From VRUE01 sp963697915 (lineage in GTDB: Bacteria; Actinomycetota; Thermoleophilia; Solirubrobacterales; 70-9): a stretch of 64,000 bases of DNA. Both the position numbers and the translations under genes were made by a program. The stretch is taken from assembly GCA_963697915.1 (NCBI GenBank), contig OY969103.1, forward strand, positions 2,046,001-2,110,000, written 5' to 3'. Shown in pieces: positions 9,604 to 17,601 of the stretch. Every line of letters starts with the position of its first letter. The stretch's first letter is position 1. Below the pieces are notes generated by a model, which worked only from the letters and a program-made list of their open reading frames with translations, made no database searches and had not been told where the DNA came from.

Positions 9604-10165
9604 TCGGCACAAGCTGCGCGAGATGCGCGAACTGCTGCCGGGGGTCGAGCTCGAGCCGCTCCCCGAGGGCGTCGAGCTGCCGCCGGAGGACGGCGAGAGC
9701 TACGCCGCGATCGCGCTCGACAAGGCGCGCGCCGCGCACGCGGTGACCGGGGTGCCGGCGATCGCCGACGACTCGGGGATCGGCGCGGTGGCGCTCGGCG
9801 GCCGGCCCGGGATCCACTCGGCCCGCTACGGCGGCGAGGGCGCCAACGACGAGGAGAACCTCGAGAAGCTGCTGCGCGAGGTTGCCGCGGCGGGTGAGGA
9901 GCGCGGCGCCTACTACGTCTGCGCCCTGGCCCTGGTCGAAGCCGACGGCACGGAGCACGTCTTCGAGGCCCGCTGCGACGGCCACCTGATCGAGCGCCCC
10001 CGCGGCGAGGGCGGCTTCGGCTACGACCCGGCCTTCGTCCCCGAGGCGACCGGCGCCGAGGACACCCGCACCTACTCGGAGCTGACGCAGGCGGAGAAGA
10101 ACGAGATCAGCCACCGCGGCAAGGCCGCGGACCTATTGGCGGAACACCTCGCAAGAACCGACTAG
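9584..10165 (+). CDS. rdgB: XTP/dITP diphosphatase (RdgB/HAM1)
   Basis: A 193-residue house-cleaning enzyme that hydrolyses non-canonical purine triphosphates (dITP, XTP) to monophosphates. Motifs: the N-terminal IFATSNRHKLREM, ADDSGIGAVALGGRPGIHSARY, GGFGYDPAF, and the C-terminal SHRGKA. The start is TTG at 9584, inside the 3' end of rph. The stop TAG is also the first base triplet of the 89-bp repeat that follows. Confidence 0.95.
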   Translation: MIFATSNRHKLREMRELLPGVELEPLPEGVELPPEDGESYAAIALDKARAAHAVTGVPAIADDSGIGAVALGGRPGIHSARYGGEGANDEENLEKLLREVAAAGEERGAYYVCALALVEADGTEHVFEARCDGHLIERPRGEGGFGYDPAFVPEATGAEDTRTYSELTQAEKNEISHRGKAADLLAEHLARTD

Positions 10166-10251
10166 CGAGCGTCACGATCTGATTCTCCGCGAGCGGCGCT
10201 GATATGGCGATTGCCGCCGCCCCCGGACGCGAAGCGGAGGAGGCGGCGGTT
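10163..10251 (+). repeat. 89-bp dispersed repeat, copy A
   Basis: About 90 % identical over 89 bp, same orientation, to 47954-48042; the last 49 bases (from GATATGGCG) are the same in both. The 3' half carries an inverted repeat CCGCCGCC / GGCGGCGG around a 20-nt centre. This copy starts at the rdgB stop codon and ends on the stop codon of the convergent small membrane gene, so it could act as a terminator here. Confidence 0.8.
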
Positions 10252-10400
10252 TATGGAGAAGGCAGGAGGTTGACGGCGGCGGCGGCGCCGACGGCGAGGA
10301 CGGTTATCGCGTAGCCGGTGTAGCCGCCGACCGCGAAGAGGATGGCGGCAATGGCGCAAACGCCGACGACGATCATCCACGAAGCTCGGGCCAGGGACAC
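10251..10400 (-). CDS. small two-helix membrane protein
   Basis: A 49-residue frame starting at GTG 10400-10398, with two hydrophobic helices (WMIVVGVCAIAAILFAVGGY and YAITVLAVGAAAAVNLL) separated by a Gly/Tyr turn. A second possible start is ATG eight codons later. It is convergent to rdgB, and the 89-bp repeat fills the gap. No family recognised. The support is the clear hydrophobic pattern, absent from the opposite strand. Confidence 0.5.
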   Translation of the reverse strand: MSLARASWMIVVGVCAIAAILFAVGGYTGYAITVLAVGAAAAVNLLPSP

Positions 10401-10421
10401 GGGGCCGGTATTTTGGCCGAG

Positions 10422-10850
10422 ATGCCCGACGATGCCGCGACGGTGACGATTTCGGGCGAGTCCGCCCGGGGTGCGCTCGCCTACTTGACCGAGATGTCGC
10501 CCGACCTGCGCGGGGCGGCGATCCTCGCCGGCGACGGCGCCGTGCTGGCGGCGAACGGCGACGCCTCGCGCTGGGGCGAGGATGTCGCGGCGCTGCTCGC
10601 GGTCGCCGACCGCGCCGGTGACGAGCCGGTCGAGCAGGTCCACGTCGGCACCGAGCAGGGCGAGGTCTTCCTCATCCGCCACGCCGGCCTCGCCGCGGTC
10701 GCGGTGACCGATCGCTTCGCCCTCGCCTCGCTGACCTTCTTCGACCTGCGCGCCCTGCTGCGCGACCTGGCCGGCGAATCGACGCATCCGACCTTCACCC
10801 CACCAGAGGGTGGTCAAAATCGGATGCGCGGGGGGGACGATGCCGCCTAA
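10422..10850 (+). CDS. roadblock/LC7-type protein
   Basis: A 142-residue protein with the alpha-beta pattern of roadblock/LC7 (MglB-like) domains: the helix ARGALAYLTEM, the strand pair GAAILAGDGAVLAANG, then QVHVGTEQGEVFLIRHAG and AVAVTDRFALASLTFFDLRALL. In bacteria such proteins dimerise and often regulate small GTPases; no GTPase gene is beside it. ATG at 10422 was preferred to the in-frame TTG at 10413. It overlaps the next gene by 11 bp and leads into the TldD/PmbA pair, so the four genes look like one operon. Family assignment is by pattern. Confidence 0.6.
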   Translation: MPDDAATVTISGESARGALAYLTEMSPDLRGAAILAGDGAVLAANGDASRWGEDVAALLAVADRAGDEPVEQVHVGTEQGEVFLIRHAGLAAVAVTDRFALASLTFFDLRALLRDLAGESTHPTFTPPEGGQNRMRGGDDAA

Positions 10851-11064
10851 GCCGCACCGCGTCCTGCTCGACCGGGTCTCCGGCTACGCCGACGAGGCCG
10901 CCGCCTACATGCGCCGGCGCCGGGTCGCCCGCCGCCCCTTTGCCCGCCTCTACTACACAGGCGGTCGCGCCGAGGACCACGCCGCGGACACCACTGCCGG
11001 CGCCGAGCTGTTCGTCGCCGCGGGCCGCTTGATCGAGGTCGCCGGGAAGCGACCGCGCCCGTGA
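10840..11064 (+). CDS. small basic protein of unknown function
   Basis: A 74-residue basic protein starting at ATG 10840 (MPPKPHRVLLDRVSGYADEA) with an Arg-rich centre (MRRRRVARRPFARLYYTGG). It overlaps the roadblock gene by 11 bp and the tldD start by 4 bp. No family recognised. The tight overlaps on both sides and the codon pattern support it as a real gene that may work with its neighbours. Confidence 0.6.
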   Translation: MPPKPHRVLLDRVSGYADEAAAYMRRRRVARRPFARLYYTGGRAEDHAADTTAGAELFVAAGRLIEVAGKRPRP

Positions 11065-12455
11065 GCGACCCGACCCAGCTGCTCGACCCGGCGGTCGCCG
11101 AGCGCGTCCTCGCCCGCGCCCTCGCCAACGGCGGCGAGTTCGCCGAGGTCTTCGCCGAACGGCGCGGCGGTCTCGGCCTGGCGATCGACGAGTCGCGGAT
11201 CGAGTCGGTGCAGAGCGGCGCCGAAGAGGGGGCCGGGGTGCGGGTGCTGAGCGGCGGCACGACCTACTTCGCCCACGTCGACGGCCTCGACCCGGCCGAC
11301 CTCGAGCGGGCGGCCGGAGAGGCGGCGGCGGCGCTGCGCGGCGCTCGCGCCGAGCCGCGGGAGCTGCGCGCCGAGGCCCCCGCGCCGCTGCCGATCGAGC
11401 AGCCCCCCGAAGACGTTCCCACGGCGCGCAAGGCGGAGCTGCTGCGCGAGCTCGACGAGCGCGGGCGAGGCACCGGCGACGAGGTCTTCCAGTTGGTGGC
11501 CTCCTACGCCGAGGCCCGCCGCGAGGTCGCGGTCGCCAACTCCGAGGGCCTGCTCAGCGGCGACGACCGCACCCGGGCGCGGATCGGCGTCCAGGTGGTC
11601 GCCCGCCGTGAGGACCGGGTCGAGACCGGTGCCGAAACGCTCGGCGGGCACCGCGGCTTCGAGCTCTTCGACGACGACCCGGGGGCGCTCGCGGCGAGCG
11701 CCGCGCGCAAGGCGCTGACCCTGCTCGACGCCGGCCCGGCGCCGACCGGGACGATGCCGGTCGTCGTCGGCGGCGGCTTCGGCGGCGTCCTCTTCCACGA
11801 GATGACCGGCCACGGGCTAGAGGCCGACCACGTCCAGAAGGGCGCGAGCGTCTACACCGGCAAGCTCGGCGAGCAGGTGGCCCAGCCGCTGCTGACCGCC
11901 TACGACGACGGCCGCATGCCGGGCGAGTGGGGCAGCGATGCGATCGACGACGAGGGGACGCCGACCCAGAAGACGCGGGTGATCGAGGACGGCCGCCTCG
12001 TCTCCTTCCTCTACGACCGCCAGCGGGCGCTCCGCGACGGTGTCGCCTCGACCGGCAACGGGCGCCGCGAGAGCTTCCGCCACCTGCCGATCCCGCGCAT
12101 GACCAACACCTACATCGCCCCCGGCGAAGCGACCCCCGAGGCGATGATCGCCGAGGTCGAGCAGGGCTTCTACGCGGTCTCCTTCGGCGGCGGTCAGGTC
12201 GACCCGGCGACCGGCGACTTCGTCTTCGGCGTCAGCGAGGGCTACCTGATCGAGGCCGGCGAGGTGACCCGGCCCTGCCGCGGCGCGACCCTGGTCGGCA
12301 ACTGCCTCGAGGCGCTGATGGCGATCGACGCGGTCGGCGACGACTTCTGGATGAAGACCGGTATCTGCGGCAAGGGCGGCCAGAAAGCGCCGGTCGGGAC
12401 CGGCCAGGGCCACGTCCGGATCGCGGCGATGACCGTCGGGGGGACCGGGGCTTGA
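11061..12455 (+). CDS. tldD: TldD/PmbA family metalloprotease (TldD-like)
   Basis: A 464-residue TldD-type subunit of the TldD/TldE (PmbA) zinc protease, which trims unfolded or ribosomally made peptides. The zinc-binding motif is visible as HEMTGHGLEADHVQ (HExxxH), along with the C-terminal GNCLEALMAIDAVGDDFWM. GTG start at 11061 overlaps the previous stop (GTGA). Its partner follows with a TTGA overlap. The heterodimer cleaves in a shared cavity, with only TldD carrying the metal site, as seen here. Confidence 0.93.
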   Translation: MSDPTQLLDPAVAERVLARALANGGEFAEVFAERRGGLGLAIDESRIESVQSGAEEGAGVRVLSGGTTYFAHVDGLDPADLERAAGEAAAALRGARAEPRELRAEAPAPLPIEQPPEDVPTARKAELLRELDERGRGTGDEVFQLVASYAEARREVAVANSEGLLSGDDRTRARIGVQVVARREDRVETGAETLGGHRGFELFDDDPGALAASAARKALTLLDAGPAPTGTMPVVVGGGFGGVLFHEMTGHGLEADHVQKGASVYTGKLGEQVAQPLLTAYDDGRMPGEWGSDAIDDEGTPTQKTRVIEDGRLVSFLYDRQRALRDGVASTGNGRRESFRHLPIPRMTNTYIAPGEATPEAMIAEVEQGFYAVSFGGGQVDPATGDFVFGVSEGYLIEAGEVTRPCRGATLVGNCLEALMAIDAVGDDFWMKTGICGKGGQKAPVGTGQGHVRIAAMTVGGTGA

Positions 12456-13819
12456 GCGGCGCCGGCGAGATCGACGTCGAGTTCGCGCGCGGCGCGGTCG
12501 AGCGCGCGCTGGCCGCCGGCGCCGGCGACGCCGAGGCCTACCTCAGCGAGAGCGAGGACCGCGAGGTGCGGGTCCACGGCGGCGAGGTCGAGAGCCTCAC
12601 CGCGGCGACCCGGCGCGGGCTCGGCCTGCGGGTCTGGATCGGTGGCCGGGTCGGCTACGGCTTCGGCACCGACCTCTCAGCCGACGGCCTGGCGACGATC
12701 GCCGCCACCGCGGTCGAGGCGGCGCGGGCCGCCGACGAGGACGAGTTCGCCGGCCCGCCGGATGGCGGCGGCGAGGCGCCGGCGTTGGCGGGGCTCAGCG
12801 ATCCCACGCGCGGCGAGTGGCCCACCGACCGCCTTGCCGAGCTGGCGCTCGAGGTCGAGCGCGTCGCCCTTGCCACCGACGAGCGGGTCGTCGCGGTCGA
12901 GCAGGCGGTCTGCTTCGACAGCGCCGAGCGGGTCGCGATCGCCTCCTCGGCCGGGGCCGGCGGCGAGTACGAGGCCTCCAGCTCCTACGCCTACCTGCAG
13001 GCCCTGGCCAAGGGGGACGACGGCATGGAGACCGGGCTCGGCTTCGGCCTTGGGCGCGGCCCGGCCGGCCTCGACCCGGCGGCGATCGGCCGCGAGGGCG
13101 CCGAGCGAGCGACCGAGATGATCGGCTCGGGCAAGCCGGCCTCGCGCTCCTGCCCGGTCGTCCTCGACCCGACCGTCGCCGCCAGCTTCGCCGGCCTGCT
13201 CGGCGGGGCGCTCGGCGCCGACGCCGTGCAGCGCGGTCGCTCGCCCTTCGCCGCGATGCTCGGTGAGTCGGTGGCGAGCCCGGCCTTCGTCCTCGACGAC
13301 GACGGTCTCGACCCGGCGGGCTTCGCCTCCGCGCCCTTCGACGCCGAGGGCACGCCGCAGCGCCGCACGGCGCTGGTCGAGGATGGCCGCCTGCTCACCT
13401 TCCTGCACGACTCCTACACCGCCCGCCGCGGCGAGACCGCCTCGACCGGCAACGCGGGGCGTGGTGGCTACCGCTCGCCGCCCGGTGTCTCGACCTCCAA
13501 CCTGATCGTCCGCCCGGGGGCGGCCAGCCTCGCTGAGCTGCTCGTCCAGGCGGGTGACGGCGTCTACATCAACGACGTCGCCGGCCTGCACTCGGGCGTC
13601 AACCCGGTCTCCGGCGTCTTCTCGGTCGGCGCCTCGGGCTGGGCGATCCGCGACGGCGAGCGGGGCGAGCCGCTGCGCGAGTTCACGATCGCCAGCGACC
13701 TGCTCTCGATGCTGCGGGCGGTGCGCGCGGCGGGGTCCGAGCCGCGCTGGGTCCCCTTCGGCGGCTCGGTCAGCACGCCGCCGCTGCTGATCGGCGAGAT
13801 GACCGTCAGCGGCTCCTGA
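12452..13819 (+). CDS. pmbA: TldD/PmbA family protein (PmbA/TldE-like)
   Basis: A 455-residue partner of TldD that lacks the HExxxH motif. Family features are the N-terminal GDAEAYLSESEDREVRVHGG, DAEGTPQRRTALVEDGRL and the C-terminal GVSTSNLIVRPG and VNPVSGVFSVGASGWAI. The start is TTG at 12452 within TTGA at the tldD stop; the same frame is open further upstream but only inside tldD. The stop lies about 100 bp before hup. Confidence 0.9.
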   Translation: MSGAGEIDVEFARGAVERALAAGAGDAEAYLSESEDREVRVHGGEVESLTAATRRGLGLRVWIGGRVGYGFGTDLSADGLATIAATAVEAARAADEDEFAGPPDGGGEAPALAGLSDPTRGEWPTDRLAELALEVERVALATDERVVAVEQAVCFDSAERVAIASSAGAGGEYEASSSYAYLQALAKGDDGMETGLGFGLGRGPAGLDPAAIGREGAERATEMIGSGKPASRSCPVVLDPTVAASFAGLLGGALGADAVQRGRSPFAAMLGESVASPAFVLDDDGLDPAGFASAPFDAEGTPQRRTALVEDGRLLTFLHDSYTARRGETASTGNAGRGGYRSPPGVSTSNLIVRPGAASLAELLVQAGDGVYINDVAGLHSGVNPVSGVFSVGASGWAIRDGERGEPLREFTIASDLLSMLRAVRAAGSEPRWVPFGGSVSTPPLLIGEMTVSGS

Positions 13820-13916
13820 GACGTCGCGGCCTCCAGGCCAGGCGCAGAGCCGTCATTACGCCCGCGGGCACTGTTAGATTGCCGCCCGACCTCAACACCG
13901 ACGGAGGAGCTTCGAC

Positions 13917-14195
13917 GTGACCAAGGCTGAGTTTCTGGATCAACTGGCGGCGGATGACCGTGTGGGCAGCAAGAAGGCCGCGGGCGACGCGGTGGATGCT
14001 GTGCTCGACGCGATCACCGAGACCCTGAGCGGCGGCGGTGAGGTCAGCTTCACCGGCTTCGGCAAGTTCCACGTCGCCGAGCGCGGCCCGCGCCAGGGCG
14101 TCAACCCGCGCACCGGCGAGCGGATCACGATCCCGGGCGGCAAGGTGCCGCGCTTCTCCGCCGGCTCGGCGCTGAAGGCCAAGGTCAAGGGCTGA
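13917..14195 (+). CDS. hup: HU family DNA-binding protein
   Basis: A 92-residue histone-like protein that bends DNA and organises the nucleoid. It has the expected N-terminal helices (TKAEFLDQLAAD) and the beta-arm GFGKFHVAERGPRQGVNPRT ending in PRFSAGSALKAKVKG. It has no long Lys/Ala tail of the mycobacterial type. GTG start at 13917 is preceded by GGAGGAG. The short gap before it probably holds its promoter. Confidence 0.95.
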   Translation: MTKAEFLDQLAADDRVGSKKAAGDAVDAVLDAITETLSGGGEVSFTGFGKFHVAERGPRQGVNPRTGERITIPGGKVPRFSAGSALKAKVKG

Positions 14196-14196
14196 G

Positions 14197-15075
14197 CTGA
14201 ACGGGGCTCCTTTCGCGGATCGGCTGGCGGCGCTCGTCGAGGAGCGCCGCAGCCAGATCTGCCTCGGCCTCGACCCGGACCCGGCGAAGCTCGCCGGGCC
14301 CGAGCCCGGTTCCGGCGGCTCTGCCTCCGAACGGGCCGGGGCGGCGGTTGCCGCCCACTGCCGCGAGCTGATCGGGCTGGCGGGCCCCGCCTGCGTCGCG
14401 GTCAAGTTCCAGCTCGCCTGCTTCGAGCGCCTCGGCGCCTCCGGCTGGGCGGCGCTGGCGGAGGCCCATGACGCCGCCCGCGAGGCGGGGCTGCTGACGA
14501 TCGCCGACGGCAAGCGCGGCGACGTGCCGGTCACCGCCGCCGCCTACGCCCAGGCCCTGGTCGGCGAGACGCCGACGCCCTGGGGCCCGGTTGCCGGCCT
14601 CGGCGCCGACGCCTTCACCGCCAACCCGCTGCTCGGCCTCGACGCGCTCGAGCCCCTGGTGGCCGCCGCCGAGGAGGCCGCGGCCGGCGTCTTCGTCCTC
14701 GTCCGCACCAGCAATCCCGGCGCCGCCGACGTCGAGGACCTGCCCGCCCCCGAGCAGCCCCTGCACGAGCGGCTCGCCGGCCTGGTCGACGGGCTCGCGG
14801 ACCGGCTCGCCGGCGGGTCTGGCCTGAGCGGCGTCGGCGCCGTCGTCGGCGCCACCGAGCCCGGGCACATCGCGCGCCTGCGCGAGCTGATGCCGCGGGC
14901 GATCTTCCTGATCCCGGGCGTCGGCGCCCAGGGCGGGCAGCCCGAGCTGCTCGGCGCGGCCTTCGCGTCCGGTCGCGCCGCGGGCCTGGTCCCGGCCTCG
15001 CGTAGCATTGCCGCCGATCCCGACCCAGGGGCCGCGGCCGAGCGGCTGCGGGCAGCGGTCTGGGAGGTCTCATGA
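14197..15075 (+). CDS. pyrF: orotidine-5'-phosphate decarboxylase, apparent CTG start
   Basis: A 292-residue OMP decarboxylase making UMP in pyrimidine synthesis. Visible are the substrate strand QICLGLDPDPAKL, the catalytic region LLTIADGKRGDVPVTAAAYAQ (Asp-x-Lys-x-x-Asp) and the C-terminal IFLIPGVGAQGGQPELL. This is the longer type found in actinobacteria. The frame has no ATG, GTG or TTG until position 14524, which would remove the catalytic motif. The likely start is CTG at 14197, one base after the hup stop, with AAGG six bases before it. The stop overlaps the next gene (ATGA). Confidence 0.9.
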   Translation: MNGAPFADRLAALVEERRSQICLGLDPDPAKLAGPEPGSGGSASERAGAAVAAHCRELIGLAGPACVAVKFQLACFERLGASGWAALAEAHDAAREAGLLTIADGKRGDVPVTAAAYAQALVGETPTPWGPVAGLGADAFTANPLLGLDALEPLVAAAEEAAAGVFVLVRTSNPGAADVEDLPAPEQPLHERLAGLVDGLADRLAGGSGLSGVGAVVGATEPGHIARLRELMPRAIFLIPGVGAQGGQPELLGAAFASGRAAGLVPASRSIAADPDPGAAAERLRAAVWEVS

Positions 15076-15398
15076 ACCAGCGCTCCTCAGCTCCGGCCCG
15101 AGTCGCCGCGGCGGTCGCCCTCGCCTGCGGCTTCCTCGTCGTGCTCGTCGTCGTCGCCACCTCGCTGAGCGGCGGCGGGGACGACGACGGCGGCAAGGAC
15201 GCGCGTGCGCCCGCCGCCCAGATGGGCGAGCAGGGTGGCGGCAAGGGGGAGGCCGCGAAGTCCTACGTCGTCCAGAGCGGCGACACGCTGACCTCGATCG
15301 CCCGCAAGACGGGCGTTCCGGTGGCGAGCATCGAGGCGCTCAACCCCGGGGTCGACCCGCAGATCCTGGTCTCGGGCGAAAAGCTGAAGTTGCGGTGA
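15072..15398 (+). CDS. membrane-anchored LysM domain protein
   Basis: A 108-residue protein: a single N-terminal membrane helix (AVALACGFLVVLVVVATSL), a Gly/Asp linker, then one LysM domain (SYVVQSGDTLTSIARKTGVP, ending LVSGEKLKLR). LysM binds peptidoglycan N-acetylglucosamine, so it should face the cell wall. It is sandwiched by 4-bp overlaps between pyrF and the D,D-carboxypeptidase, which fits a joint role in wall metabolism. Confidence 0.85.
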   Translation: MNQRSSAPARVAAAVALACGFLVVLVVVATSLSGGGDDDGGKDARAPAAQMGEQGGGKGEAAKSYVVQSGDTLTSIARKTGVPVASIEALNPGVDPQILVSGEKLKLR

Positions 15399-16639
15399 GG
15401 CAGCGGCTCCTCCTGGTGGCGCTCTGCGCGTCGCTGCTGGTCTCCGCCGCTCCGGCCAGCGCCGCCGAGGCGCCGCGGCTGAACGCCCGCGCCTGGGCCT
15501 TGATCGACGCCCGCGACGGCAAGGTGCTCGCTTCCCACGCCGCTTCGCGCCGGCTGCCGATCGCCAGCACGACGAAGATGATGACCGCCTACGTGGCGAT
15601 GCGGGAGCTGCCGCTCAACCGGATCGTGCGCTCCACCCCCTATGACTCGATCTACGGCGAGTCGTTGATGGAACTGCGGCCGGGCGAGCGGGTCAGCGTG
15701 CGCGACCTGCTCTACGGGTTGATCCTGCGCAGCGGCAACGACTCCGCCCACGACCTCGCCCTCGCCGCCTCCGGTTCGCAGCGGGCCTTCGTCACCGAGA
15801 TGAACCGGGAAGCGGGGGCGCTGGGGTTGAGCGGAACCCACTACGCCAACCCGATCGGGCTCGACGCGCCGGGCAACTTCTCGACCGCGCTCGACCTGAC
15901 GGCGCTGGCGCGGCGGCTGCTGCGCGACCCGGCCTTCGCCGAGATCGCCGACGCGCGCAGCGCCACGCTGCGCAGCCTGCGCCCGCCGCAGCGGATCGAG
16001 ACCCTCAACGACTTCCTCTACCTGGCGCCCTGGGCGACCGGGGTGAAGACCGGCCACACCTTCGGCGCCGCCTACGTCCTGGTCGGCTCGGGGCAGCGCC
16101 ACGGGGTCGAGCTGATCTCCGCCGTGCTCGGCACGCCGACCGAGTACGACCGCGACCAGGAGACCCTGGAGCTGCTCGAACACGGCTTCTCGCAATACCG
16201 CAAGCGGGTCCCGATCCGCGCCGGCCAGACGCTGGCCGAGGCCGCGATCCGCTACACCGACGACGAGCTGCCGCTGCGGGCGGCGCGCCGCGTCGCCGTC
16301 GGCGTGCGGCGCGACCAGCGGCTGCGGCTGGAGGTGAGAGCGCCCGGCGAGGTCGAGGGGCCGATCCGGCGCGGCGCCCGCCTGGGCCGGGCGATCGTCT
16401 TCGTCGACGGGCGGCGCGCCGCCTCGGTGCCGCTGCGCGCCGGTCGCGCGGTCGAGGAGGCGAGCGCCTTCGCCAAGGCCAGCAGCTTCATCTCGGACAA
16501 CTTGCTCTGGCTTGCGATCGCGTTGTTCGGGATACTGCTCGGTGCCGGTTACCTGCGGCGCCGCCGGCGTCGCAGGCCCCGACGTCGAGCGAGAGAGAGA
16601 ACCAGTGATCCTCACGGTCACCCTCAACGCCGCCATTGA
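15395..16639 (+). CDS. D-alanyl-D-alanine carboxypeptidase (peptidase S11)
   Basis: A 414-residue exported penicillin-binding protein that trims the terminal D-Ala of peptidoglycan peptides. Features in order: signal peptide (LLLVALCASLLVSAAPASAA), catalytic S-T-T-K (IASTTKMM), SGN (LRSGNDSA), and KTG (GVKTGHT). A C-terminal transmembrane helix (LLWLAIALFGILLGAGYL) and an Arg-rich tail replace the usual amphipathic anchor. GTG start at 15395 overlaps the LysM gene stop. The 3' end overlaps the kinase gene by 35 bp. Confidence 0.93.
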   Translation: MRQRLLLVALCASLLVSAAPASAAEAPRLNARAWALIDARDGKVLASHAASRRLPIASTTKMMTAYVAMRELPLNRIVRSTPYDSIYGESLMELRPGERVSVRDLLYGLILRSGNDSAHDLALAASGSQRAFVTEMNREAGALGLSGTHYANPIGLDAPGNFSTALDLTALARRLLRDPAFAEIADARSATLRSLRPPQRIETLNDFLYLAPWATGVKTGHTFGAAYVLVGSGQRHGVELISAVLGTPTEYDRDQETLELLEHGFSQYRKRVPIRAGQTLAEAAIRYTDDELPLRAARRVAVGVRRDQRLRLEVRAPGEVEGPIRRGARLGRAIVFVDGRRAASVPLRAGRAVEEASAFAKASSFISDNLLWLAIALFGILLGAGYLRRRRRRRPRRRARERTSDPHGHPQRRH

Positions 16640-17561
16640 CCGCACCGTCGCGGTGCCCAACTTCCGCCTCGGCCACCGCCACCGGGCGGTCGAGAGCCGC
16701 ACCGTGGCCGGCGGCAAGGGGATCAACGTCGCCCGCGCGCTGCGCCTGCTCGGCCGGCCGGTGATCGCCGCCGGGTTCGCCGGCGGGCCGACCGGCAGCC
16801 GCGTGCTCGAGCAGCTGCGCAAGGAGGCGATCCTCACCGACTTCACCTGGATCGCGGCCGAGACGCGGATCAACATGGCGGTGATCGACCCGACCTCCGG
16901 CGAGCAGACGGAGATCAACGAGCGTGGCCCAGCGGTCAGCCCCGAGGAGGTCGAGCGCTTCGTCGAGCGCCTTGGCTACCTCGCCGAGGGGGCGAAGATC
17001 TGCGTGCTGGCCGGGACCCTGCCGCCCGGCGCCGACGCCTCGCTCTACGCGCGCCTGGTCGAGGGCCTGCGCGAGCGCGGAGTGATCTCGATCCTCGACT
17101 CCGAGGGCGAGCCGATGCTGGCCGGCCTGCGCGCCGGCGCCTCGGTCATCACCCCCAACGAGCGCGAGGCCGAGGAGCTGGTCGGTCAGGAGTTCGCCGA
17201 CCGCGACGACTACGTGCACGGCCTCTCCGAGCTGGTCCGGCTGGGCGCCGGCGAAGCGGCGATCACCCGGCCGGACGGCTGCCTGGCTACCGTCGGCCAG
17301 GGCGCCGAGCGGCGGGTGGTCGAAGTCCGCACCAAGCCGCTCGAGCCGGTCTCCACGGTCGGCTCCGGCGACGCCTTCCTGGCCGGCTACACGGCCGCCC
17401 TCTACGACGGCCGCGAGCCGGCCGACTGCCTCGCCTACGCGGTTGCCTGCGGCGCCGAGTCGACCCAGCACTTCGGCGCCGGCACGATCGACCGCCGCCG
17501 GGTCGAGCGCCTGCTCGAGGAGGTCGAGGTGCGGGACCTAGAGGTCCACGCCGAAGTGTAG
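16605..17561 (+). CDS. PfkB-family sugar kinase (1-phosphofructokinase type)
   Basis: A 318-residue ribokinase-fold kinase. It has the hexose-phosphate kinase start ILTVTLNAAIDRTV, the signature GGKGINVARALRLLG and the catalytic C-terminal TVGSGDAFLAGYTAAL with the base Asp. The N-terminal pattern is that of FruK/LacC, which phosphorylate fructose-1-phosphate or tagatose-6-phosphate. No PTS genes are adjacent, so the substrate is uncertain. GTG at 16605 lies inside the end of the carboxypeptidase gene. Confidence 0.88.
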   Translation: MILTVTLNAAIDRTVAVPNFRLGHRHRAVESRTVAGGKGINVARALRLLGRPVIAAGFAGGPTGSRVLEQLRKEAILTDFTWIAAETRINMAVIDPTSGEQTEINERGPAVSPEEVERFVERLGYLAEGAKICVLAGTLPPGADASLYARLVEGLRERGVISILDSEGEPMLAGLRAGASVITPNEREAEELVGQEFADRDDYVHGLSELVRLGAGEAAITRPDGCLATVGQGAERRVVEVRTKPLEPVSTVGSGDAFLAGYTAALYDGREPADCLAYAVACGAESTQHFGAGTIDRRRVERLLEEVEVRDLEVHAEV

Positions 17562-17601
17562 GCTGGCTCTTCAACGCCACCACCTGCCTTGGAGGTCCGA
17601 T

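Noticed and set aside
8860..9612. Long antisense frame opposite rph
   Set aside because: The sense strand encodes a full, motif-rich RNase PH; the antisense product is a GC-driven shadow rich in Arg, Gly and Ala.
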